Shown: positions 20,962-29,199 of the stretch, in pieces | How positions within the stretch are numbered: the first letter of the stretch is position 1 | Layout: each line of letters starts with the position of its first letter | DNA from: Eukaryota sp. TZLM1-RC | Lineage: Eukaryota; Metamonada: BaSk clade | NCBI GenBank assembly: GCA_040285825.1 | Contig: JAUPSS010000010.1 | Span: 1,054,001 to 1,118,000 of the forward strand | Reading direction: 5' to 3' | DNA length: 64,000 nt | The notes under the pieces: generated by a model | The model's database searches: none | What the model saw: only the letters and a program-made list of their open reading frames with translations | What the model was told of the DNA's origin: nothing | Translations under genes and position numbers: made by a program

Positions 20962-22309
20962 TTTTGATTAGGTTTTTAGGTTTTTGTTTATAGGATTTGT
21001 TTTCCCCAATCCATCTGGCTTTGGAATCTCAGTGTTGGACAGAATAGGTTGAATGTTTAGTACAAGGCATGATCAGTGGAGAATGTGTTAATAAGTTCTT
21101 TTATTGTTAGCGATATATGGCTTTTATTTTTCAAATAAATTCAACAATCAGACATGTAAAGCATGCATTGACATCAATGAAGCACGACAAAATACATCTA
21201 AAATCCAAATATAATGAGGTTAATGATCAACAAACATCAAGTATTTTGTTAGAGCCATTCAAGGTTAAAGAGAAGAGGAAGACAGCATACAGATACTAAG
21301 CTCACATTCAACAACGGTGGCTTTCTGTCGAGTGCTGTTGTCTTGTTTGGTGGTGTGTAGGAAACCAATTTGAATAAATGAAAAATATATTCTTTACAAT
21401 CCCAACTGTACCTATCCTCTGATGTCCTCTACTGTGCATTTGTTTGACATTCTGTCCGTTCTAGAATAAATAACTGCTACCATGAATTATTTCCACATTT
21501 CTATGATCGGTAGTATACCGGAACAGCCTTCCACGGCAGTTTTTTCCAAAAATAATGTGAGGGAATACCTCAAAAGTTATTATTCCTAAAATATGCCTGA
21601 AAGAAATCCGAGTTTGTGTCTCATGTTCATGAATAGAATCACCAGATACAGTATGCAGGAATATCTGAATTCGCTCGCTTTAACTGTAAAGCAAAACTTT
21701 TGAATGTTATTGATTGAATTTCAGAATTTCTTTATTTCTATCATACATGACTGATTGAACTATGATTCATGTTATTGATAGATTCCTTCTACTTCTCCAT
21801 AATGCTGTGTATTCTTCTATTCATCCTGGCTTTTGCTTATTCAATATCTAACATAGATGACAACTATCTTAGCTCATGCTTACAGCATAATCATGAGCGC
21901 GTACAAATTGTATCTTTTTACCACAACATAGATGGATCTCTTGAGAATAAAAGAGCAGCAATTGAATATATTACCATGACAACAGTTCCACGAACAGTAA
22001 AGCGTGAACTCAGAAAACTCACCCTGACATTTCTATTTCCAAAAGAAACATATCTAATTTAAAACAATGTAAACAGCAAGAAATGATCAATGAAAGTTCG
22101 CCTCTTGAATATCTGATCAATAATTTGAGTAATGATATAAGCTTAAGTTAGCACTACCTAATCAGGTGTTGATTTTTGACAGTCTTAAAGAACTGTTGTC
22201 CCCGAGAATACTATTTTTACATCAAAAATTAAACTTATTTTTACCTAATTTAGATAAAATTCAAAGAGTGAAATACTTTTTCAGTGTCGACTCACTACAA
22301 TGTCTGAAC
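20962..22309. other. Intergenic region, ~1.3 kb, no secure gene
   Basis: Contains only short ORFs. One at 21117-21299 (60 aa, Lys-rich) has no features that separate it from chance. Another at 21802-22062 is listed separately. The right end passes into the Fanzor relic. Confidence 0.4.
21802..22062 (+). CDS. Doubtful small ORF with a hydrophobic N-terminus
   Basis: 86 codons from the methionine of MLCILLFILAFAYSIS, which would make a good signal peptide or anchor; an upstream in-frame ATG lies at 21769. The remainder (NIDDNYLSSCLQHNHERVQ and onward) is unrecognised. The segment TVPRTVKRELRKLTL resembles SAVKRELYNLRLS of the repeat at 6541, so it could also be repeat-derived. Not supported by any conserved domain. 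Confidence 0.2.
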   Translation: MLCILLFILAFAYSISNIDDNYLSSCLQHNHERVQIVSFYHNIDGSLENKRAAIEYITMTTVPRTVKRELRKLTLTFLFPKETYLI

Positions 22310-22681
22310 TGTAAACAAGTGGGAAGAAGATTTAAAACAATTTTCAAAAAATACTTTAACATGAAAAATTCCTAAACTACTACAAGGCAAACAAACAACT
22401 TTTCTCTCCATGTTGGAGCTGTTTACTTTAACAAAGCATTGAGAGTCATGAAACTGCGAAAATTCATGGCCACTGAGAGGTTTGAAGCAAAATGGATGAA
22501 TGAATTTGAAAATAAGTTTGGAGGTCCAGAAGACAACATTGTAGTGATGGATGATTGGAAGCAAACCAATTTTAAACATCAAGCACCTACAAAGAATGCT
22601 GGTTATTGAAAGATGTTAAAAAAACGAAACTTCCGTCTATGCTTCTTGCTGTAGATCAGCATCTAAAAAAATGAAAGACCT
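22310..22681 (+). pseudogene. Fanzor (eukaryotic TnpB-like nuclease) relic, interrupted by a transposon
   Basis: Across two frames it encodes KWEEDLKQFSKN, then VGAVYFNKALRVMKLRKF, FEAKWMNEFENKFGGPED, VVMDDWKQTNFKHQAPTK and a decayed LLAVDQH segment. This follows the Fanzor order: the LRxLRxxxxxxRxE helix, the FG..(V)GDW block and the VDEFRTS block. The equivalent part of the 42-kb copy reads RKLRWWTEINRTRFEAK. The relic stops at the target-site duplication of the inverted-repeat element at 22690, and no zinc-finger/RuvC-III part is seen beyond the element. Confidence 0.6.
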
Positions 22682-22689
22682 CAAGTGTC
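22682..22689. other. Left target-site duplication, 8 bp
   Basis: CAAGTGTC immediately left of the inverted-repeat element; the identical octamer lies at 25697-25704 immediately right of it. Confidence 0.85.
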
Positions 22690-22835
22690 TAGGATTTCGA
22701 TTTGAGTTGAGTCAAGTTAACTCGAGTCAAACTTATCTGACTCAACTCGACTCGACTCATTCTTTCATCCATTGACTCGACTCGACTCATGAGTCAATTA
22801 AGTTGACTCGACTCGACTCGACTCATTCTTACATC
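22690..22835. repeat. Left terminal and subterminal TGACTCGA-rich array
   Basis: Terminal repeat followed by multiple TTGACTCGACTCGACTCAT motifs in both orientations, spaced by CTTTCATCCA / CTTACATCCA. Subterminal motif arrays in hAT-type elements bind transposase; TGACTCA is also a bZIP (AP-1/Gcn4) consensus. Confidence 0.7.
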
Positions 22836-22930
22836 CATTGAGACAAGTCCACCTTAACATTATCATGAACCATTATTCTATTTACATTTTTGATTATTTT
22901 TCTGTTCAAATATCATGTCATATCAAATAA

Positions 22931-25110
22931 GACCAATTGCTATTGGAGAGTCATTAACCAGATTGCTTTCTTCACTTATTTTCAACAGAATTTCTACTAA
23001 AGCAAGGGACTATTTGAAGCCTTTCCAATTTGGTATAAAAACTGTTGAAGGTGCTTCTGTTGCTTCAATGACTTCAGATGTTTTTTTCAATAGTCAACAA
23101 CATCAATATATTTTCAATTTGGATTTCAAAAATGCTTTCAATTCTGTGAAACGTGATTGTATTTTTGATGTGCTTCTTCATGATTTTCCTGAACTTTCTG
23201 CATATTTTTATTTATTTTATGGAAAAAAATCAGACTTAATTTTTGACTCCTTTACCCTTGAATCTTCTTCTGGTGTGAAACAAGGTGATCCTCTTGGCCC
23301 TTTGCTGTTTTGTTTGGCTATTCATAATATTATTAAAATGACACAACAAGATTTCCCTGATTTGCGTATTGTTGCCTATATGGATGACATTTCTATTATT
23401 GGTTCTTTTGAAAGCATTTCTAGGGTTTCTGAAGACATTGCGGCGAAATACAAAGAAATTGGTTTAGCTTTGAACCCATCTAAATGTCTCTTGATTGGTA
23501 GAGAAAAACAATCTTTGATGATTGGTGGAGCTCAGATTCCTTTTATCAATTATGACCAACAAGCTTTTTAAGTTTCTTGGATGTTGGCTTGGCAATTTGG
23601 ATGAAATTTATTCCCAGTTAAACAATTTATTGGAGAAGTTTGACAAGGATCTTAGTTATATCGCTGAATGTGACATTGAGAAACACATCAAATTTTTTAT
23701 TTTAAAAATTTGTTATTCTGGAAAATTCACTCATATTTTAAGGTCAACTCCCCTTCGGTATCTCTCAATTTTTGCAGATCTTTTAACAAACTTCGAGTCA
23801 AATTTTTTTCTTCTTTATTAGAAGTAAATGAATCTTTAATTCGAAGTCATGTATTTTGTTCAGCAGATTTGGGTGGAATTGGATTCACCAAATCTTCGAT
23901 TCTGTGTAAATCAGCATTTTTGGGAGGTGGTAAAAATTTTGTTTTTGAATTTTTCCAAAGGTTCCCTTTTGATGTTCATCTGATCAATGGTGAATCAAAT
24001 TTTTACTTGAATCAACTGCAATTTGAATTAGAAAATTTGCCTAGTGATATCTGGATTCAGTGTTTTCCTCAAAACGTTCAAGAAATTCCCACTCGATCAC
24101 TTCCAAATTTACGTTTTTGCTTGAAAAAGCTTCAGCACCATCTGGTTAAATTATATGAAGGCTTGGATTATGAAGTAAGACTTGGCTTGGCCAAAACTAA
24201 AAATCCCGCTTTCGGTAATTTTTTAAAGGATATTCGTGATAGTTCTGCTGCTGCTTTAGTAACTCAAGTTCCCTCTGTTTATGGACTTTTGCTAAAAAGA
24301 CAATGAATGGCTTTTAAACATGCGTTTTCGTTGTTTTCTGTGGCCAAACAATTTGCCCAATCATTTAACTTGTAAATGTGGTAAACCTCTTTTGTTTACT
24401 CATCTTTTGAACTGTAAACATTTCATTACGTATAGAAGCAAAGTGCATAATAACGTCAGGGACCAAATTTATGTAATGTGCAAATCATATCGTGTAGATT
24501 CCTTTTTAGAACCGCTGTTATCAAAATTAATTCTTGATGATCCCAATATTGATAGTACGCGTTACAACAGAGCTTCTATGGGTTTGACTAGAGGTGATCT
24601 AGTTGTTCCCGGTTTAAATGGTAGTTTTACTATTTTGGACGCCATGTCTATTGACCCTTGTAATTCCTCTAACGAACATTTCATTAACTCGGATGTAAAT
24701 AATCCTCTTCTTGCAGGCGAAAAATATAAAATTGCTAAATATGCGAAACCCATTTCCTCGGTTAATGAAAATTCTCATGCCCAATATAATTTATGTCCAT
24801 TTGTTTTTTCTTTGCTTGGATCTCTAGGTAAGGCTGCTATGGCTTTCCTTGAGGATTTTGTTGTAGTTGTAAAGGAAAGAACTGGAAGAATTTTCAATCG
24901 TGTTTACTGGCAAAACAGGATTGTATTTTCTATTTTTAAGGGAATGGTAACACTAATTTCTGATTCACTATCTTCTTTTGGGAAATTTTCTGAATCTTTA
25001 GCGATTAATTGTTTTGATGTAGGGGAGGCAGGTTTTGAGGATGTGGAGTTTTAATTGTGTATTTCATATTTGTTGTTGAATAAAAATTTGAATAGTATAA
25101 AACAAAAAAA
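22931..25110 (+). mobile_element. 5'-truncated non-LTR (LINE) retrotransposon with 11-bp TSD
   Basis: Flanked by the perfect 11-bp direct repeat ATATCAAATAA (22920-22930 and 25111-25121), the right copy following an A-rich tail. It starts inside the RT domain (RPIAIGESLTRLLSSL) and includes motif A LDFKNAFNSV, GVKQGDPLGPLLF, the catalytic YMDD, then a C-terminal domain with a CxC..H..C zinc knuckle (CKCGKPLLFTHLLNCKHF). The frame changes near 23565, 23745 and 24305, each by a small indel, some at homopolymers, so sequencing error is possible. The ORF ends GFEDVEF at 25054. The first codons of the apparent ORF (SYQI) belong to the target-site repeat, not the element. Confidence 0.85.
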
Positions 25111-25519
25111 ATATCAAATAAAAATCATACTTTATAGCAAAATGTTGAAACGTAAAAACTAAAATCTACTCACCTCACTATAACTAACTATCAACCATTA
25201 TGTGTTGTTTTTTATACCATGACCTTAAACATAACAAACATCTTGCAGTAGCTTCGTTCAAACGAGGATCTTGAATCGTCGAGGTTCTTGAATTTGTTCT
25301 ACGTCAACAACAGGAATATTGGACATTGCTAACAGAATAGATAAGATTTACAAAAGAAAAAACGGTGTCATTATTACAGGTCTAGAATGTACAATCTTTT
25401 GATGATCTTTTGATTGATGTTTGATACAAGTTGTTGGTTTATTAAGAATCAACAACGCAGTTTTGACATGTTTTTGAAAAATAGGAGAGGAAGAGGTTTT
25501 ATGCCGCAAGTTGACGAAT

Positions 25520-25609
25520 GTGAGTCGACTTGACTCATTTGAATAATAAGTGAATCGACTTGACTCATTTGAATAATAAGTGACTCGACTTGACTCATTT
25601 GAATAATAA
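25520..25609. repeat. Three tandem 30-bp units in the right subterminal region
   Basis: GTGACTCGACTTGACTCATT followed by TGAATAATAA repeats three times in a row (25520, 25550, 25580) with single-base changes, then a partial fourth runs into the right terminal array of TGACTC motifs. Confidence 0.85.
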
Positions 25610-25696
25610 GTGACTCAACTCGACTCATGAGTCAAACGAGTCGAGTCGAGTCAACTCGAAACTCAATGAGTTGACTCAACTCAAATCGAAATCCTA

Positions 25697-25704
25697 CAAG
25701 TGTC
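25697..25704. other. Right target-site duplication, 8 bp
   Basis: CAAGTGTC, identical to the octamer at the left end of the inverted-repeat element. Confidence 0.85.
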
Positions 25705-25774
25705 GAATTGATCACCTTGATTCATTTCATCTTCATATTCCATAATCTATTTGACGTTTTTGTTCTATTAGCTG

Positions 25775-26716
25775 ATGTCCTTCACTGTGCCCAAAGCTAG
25801 CCCTACTTTTGCCCAATCGTCTGACGAAGAAGTTGATGTCCAAATTATTGAAGTGGATGAAGATACCTCCAACACATCATCTCTTTCTCTTACAGACCAA
25901 ATCGAAAATTATCTCAAACAATCCAACACCACCAAGGAATCTCTTCTGCTCAAAAAAGCCCTAAACCAACTACATACCTTTAAAAAACATTCAAACCTTC
26001 TCCAAGAAGAGAACGAGTCCCTCAAGCAACAACTCATTGATTCCCAGACCAAGTCTATGGAGATGGAGGAGTATGTACTAGAAACACAAGCTGAGTCAGA
26101 GAAGCAACTTGAACATCTGGATTTCGTCACTAGTGAATCGCTCACTCAGAAAACAGAGATTGCTTCACTTAAAAACCTTTATCAGCAACTCAACAACGAT
26201 ATTGATCAAATGAGAGCAGAAGTTAGTGCTTTAATCAATGACAAACTCCAATCCTTACCAGATTGCAAGAAACTCTTTTCCCATTTTGGTGAGGTCAGGA
26301 GGCTCGTGCTCAGCAAAGTAACCAATTTGCAGGCAAAAGTCGAACAACTGGTACCTCTAAATCAACCCAAAATTCCTAATGATTCAATTAACCAGGAAGT
26401 GGTGGAAGTTTTGTCAAGAATTAATGAACTGGATGGGGAAGATGGGAGAAATTCGGAACACAATCTAGTTACCCAGAATGATGCAAAAGATCATCATGTT
26501 TTTGGTTTATTTATGTCTTGTTTTAATTCTATTGATTGGATATCAAGGCCTCCTTTTGAGTTTGTAGGAGATTCTGGAGTTCGGTTTGGCAATAATGAGG
26601 TGTCTTTTTCTGTGGATTTAGTTTTAGTTAATGGTGCTTTGGTGGTTGAAGATCGTTCATTGGTGGAGTGGTTGACAAAAACTTTTGGGTTCTTAGTTAA
26701 TGATGGAATGAGTTGA
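25775..26716 (+). CDS. Coiled-coil protein of unknown function
   Basis: 313 aa from ATG (MSFTVPKASPTF). An acidic N-terminus (SSDEEVDVQIIEVDEDTS) is followed by a predicted coiled coil from about 45 to 165, a middle helix with LFSHFGEVRRLVLSKV, and a mixed C-terminal part (FGLFMSCFNSIDWISRPPF) that may be a small globular domain. No family recognised; kinetochore, trafficking or cytoskeletal roles are all possible. Its promoter is squeezed into the 70 bp between the transposon's target duplication and the start codon, unless transposon sequence contributes. An AATAAA lies about 75 bp after the stop. Confidence 0.7.
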   Translation: MSFTVPKASPTFAQSSDEEVDVQIIEVDEDTSNTSSLSLTDQIENYLKQSNTTKESLLLKKALNQLHTFKKHSNLLQEENESLKQQLIDSQTKSMEMEEYVLETQAESEKQLEHLDFVTSESLTQKTEIASLKNLYQQLNNDIDQMRAEVSALINDKLQSLPDCKKLFSHFGEVRRLVLSKVTNLQAKVEQLVPLNQPKIPNDSINQEVVEVLSRINELDGEDGRNSEHNLVTQNDAKDHHVFGLFMSCFNSIDWISRPPFEFVGDSGVRFGNNEVSFSVDLVLVNGALVVEDRSLVEWLTKTFGFLVNDGMS

Positions 26717-27763
26717 GTTGGTTATCAGAAGTTATTAATGGAATTGTGTATTTTAATTTATTTGTATTTTTATTCTCTGTTTGTTTATTGGAATAAAAAA
26801 TTTGTTTTTTTGTTGTCTAAATTTTATGCTTTAATTTTTGTACCAAAAATAAAACAAATGTTTTGTAAAAAGATAACGGCTTTCAATTTTCTCGAAAAAA
26901 ATTAAATAAAAATTAATAATAACAAATACTGAACTTGCCACACTTTTAATCCACCGCCCTTGGTGTGTATCTATCAATCTACTCCATCAGGTTAACGTTA
27001 TACAAGATTTTATAGATTTTATAGCAGAAAGGATGCAGTATGCGCATTTGAGTACTTGAAATGATATTTTCTTGCAGGAAATTTGCATTTAATATTCAAT
27101 TGGTTCAATGATAGTCGTCCCATTAGTTATGAGTTAATTTAATTAAGTGTGCAAATTCAATAGATATAAAAGTTTGTTGTAATTTTTAAAAATAAAATAA
27201 TCGTATTTCAACTTGATCTTTAATACTAGTGTCTTCAGTTTCTTGAATTAAGACCAATTCAAAACCGGTTGAATTCAATTCAATTGGCGGTTCCAACACA
27301 TTTGTCATTGAAAAGATCAATTTCGTGTTACCCAAAAAGGGAGGAAAGATGAAGATCAGATTTAGGTTGTAAGTTTTGTCTACATTATGGAAAAAGCTAA
27401 CAAAGAATTTTTCCGCCCTGCAAAATCAACACAAATTAACTATAGTTTATGGAAATATAAAATATATAAATATAGAACTGATAGGTTAAAGTCAACCAGA
27501 AAACTCTTCATAAATTTGAGTCAGTAAAGTGATGACCAACGGACTGTCTATTCTACCATAAAACTCCAGAAAGGTCTTTTAAGAAGTTGTTTGAAAGTTT
27601 GGCATTTCTTTCAAATAGGTGACAATTAATTCCACATGCATTGAACCAGCCATGGTTGGCATCATTAATAATGAAGCAACATTGATTCAGTATAGTTGAA
27701 TCAATCAAATCAAATTACAAGGTTCAGTTCGAAGTCACCCCCTCCTTGCTTTGACGATAGCTG
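26717..27763. other. Intergenic region, ~1 kb
   Basis: AT-rich. 27098-27164 is a copy of the dispersed repeat with CCCATTAGTTATGAGTTAAT. No other ORF, RNA gene or element recognised. Confidence 0.45.
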
Positions 27764-28630
27764 ATGTCTGCTCCGAATCTTGATCTTTCAGACCTGATCA
27801 TCAGTAATCTTTCATCAAAACCAACCGTTAAACCTAAGCCATGCCCTCCAAACCTTCCAACGAAATATGTTCCTCCTGAAGTCACTGATCCTTCTGAAAC
27901 ACCCTCTAAAGATGAACATTTATCAGACTTTATTCCTGAACCAGAACAACCACCACTTCCACAACCGAAACCACACCGCCAAGATCCTATCCCAGAACCT
28001 CACAGTCCACAGCCCGTTGAACCCACTATAACCACTGAACAATCCATTTCTCCACTCCCAGAAGAAGAAGAAGTTCCACCCCCTAAGAAGGAGCACAAAT
28101 CACTTAGACACATTTTTGACGTGTCCCGTGACGTGGAATCTGCAGTTCCCTACCATTTGGATGGAGATCCTTCCATGGAGAAGCCTGTGAATAGAAGGAA
28201 AAGATTAGCGCTCAGAACTAACAGTGAGGTGTTGTCTGCCATTCATTCTTTCAAAAAGGTTTTTAAGTTTAATGATGACAACTCTATAGATAGGAATGAA
28301 TACTCGAGAATCCATGCAAGAATTTGTCAATCTCTATACCCAAGTGTAACAAACGCCATGATTAGAAAATTATGCGAAGATGATTGGAAACGTGATTCTA
28401 AGGGTCGTGATTGCTTGACCAGTGAAGACCTGGACGATGTTTTGTTTCAATTGGTAGATCACTGGACAATGACAGTCGATAGTTCGGAATATATCGAATT
28501 TTTAAAAATTTTGACGGAGCGCGTGCGATTTGAGGGCAGTAATAACATCAATGCTTATAGTGAGGTACTACCTGAATACAAACCAAAAAGTGTCAAGAAA
28601 GAAAAAAGTAAGAAAAAGAGGAAAAAGTAG
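27764..28630 (+). CDS. EF-hand-like protein, possibly ciliary
   Basis: 288 aa, ATG start. The first ~120 residues are Pro/Glu-rich and disordered. Residues about 160-260 look like a degenerate EF-hand pair: FKFNDDNSIDRNEYSRI, then EDDWKRDSKGRDCLTSEDL, LFQLVDHWTMTVDSSEYIEF. The second segment resembles a W-x-RDSKG...F-x-LVD-x-W signature I associate with flagellar EF-hand proteins, so a ciliary role is plausible but unproven. The C-terminus is strongly basic (KPKSVKKEKSKKKRKK). Its last 35 codons plus 3' UTR are duplicated at 32964-33308, beyond the LanM gene. AATAAA in the 3' UTR. Confidence 0.6.
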   Translation: MSAPNLDLSDLIISNLSSKPTVKPKPCPPNLPTKYVPPEVTDPSETPSKDEHLSDFIPEPEQPPLPQPKPHRQDPIPEPHSPQPVEPTITTEQSISPLPEEEEVPPPKKEHKSLRHIFDVSRDVESAVPYHLDGDPSMEKPVNRRKRLALRTNSEVLSAIHSFKKVFKFNDDNSIDRNEYSRIHARICQSLYPSVTNAMIRKLCEDDWKRDSKGRDCLTSEDLDDVLFQLVDHWTMTVDSSEYIEFLKILTERVRFEGSNNINAYSEVLPEYKPKSVKKEKSKKKRKK

Positions 28631-28863
28631 TGAACAGTAGTGCAATTGTATTATATTTTTTTGATTCAATAAATGCCTTTATTTATTGGTTATTATTGAG
28701 CTTTTTATTACTTAAATATTATATCAATGGAAAGTGATCATTGAATTAAGGATAAGTATTTTGAAATTATTTGAAGCAAGATCTATTTTTTTCTCCAACG
28801 GGTCACATGTTGAAATAATAAATACGTTATCATTTAGGCCTGAAAATCTTGATTAAAACTAAG
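28523..28863 (+). repeat. Left direct repeat bracketing the LanM block
   Basis: Covers the end of the EF-hand-like gene and its 3' UTR; about 90% identical by eye to 32964-33308 in the same orientation. About 4.1 kb, holding the LanM-type gene and the small divergent ORF, lie between the two copies. Confidence 0.85.
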
Positions 28864-29199
28864 TTCATCTTGTTTATCATCAACTGCTGTAGATAATTTG
28901 AATCATTGTCAGGTCTTGGAATAGATTACCAAAACAATTGTTGTTTCAATCAATTCATGTTATTAATTGAGACATGAAACAATATGCAAAATTTAGCCAT
29001 CATAAAGCATTTATTTTTTGAAAGAAATGTCATGATCCAAAAATTTGTTTTCAAGAACAAAATTCCAAAACAAAGATGAAACAAATTTTCAAATTTACTG
29101 AATCTGATAATCATTTGACATCACTGAACTTGTTAAAAAAAAGGGAAACATCAACAACGAAAAAAATAAATCTAAATAAATGCATGTTGATCACGGATT
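28864..29199. other. Intergenic stretch, nothing recognised
   Basis: AT-rich spacer between the left direct repeat and the 3' end of the LanM-type gene. No small Cys-rich ORF of the precursor type was seen here. Confidence 0.5.

Larger units (their letters stand above)
22690..25696. mobile_element. Inverted-repeat DNA transposon (8-bp TSD, hAT-like signature), non-autonomous, carrying a nested LINE
   Basis: The ends are perfect 26-bp terminal inverted repeats (22690-22715 and 25671-25696) starting TAGGATTTCGATTTGAG, flanked by 8-bp direct repeats CAAGTGTC. An 8-bp TSD is the hallmark of hAT elements (also P and some others); the TAGG start is compatible. Inside each end is a dense array of TGACTCGACT motifs. 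No transposase ORF is visible. Without the nested LINE the element would be about 0.8 kb, so it is MITE-like. It inserted into a Fanzor relic, 78 bp upstream of the coiled-coil gene at 25775. Confidence 0.85.

Noticed and set aside
25520-25609. Three 30-bp tandem units as a CRISPR array
   Set aside because: Units are directly adjacent with no spacers and lie in the subterminal array of a DNA transposon in a eukaryotic genome.
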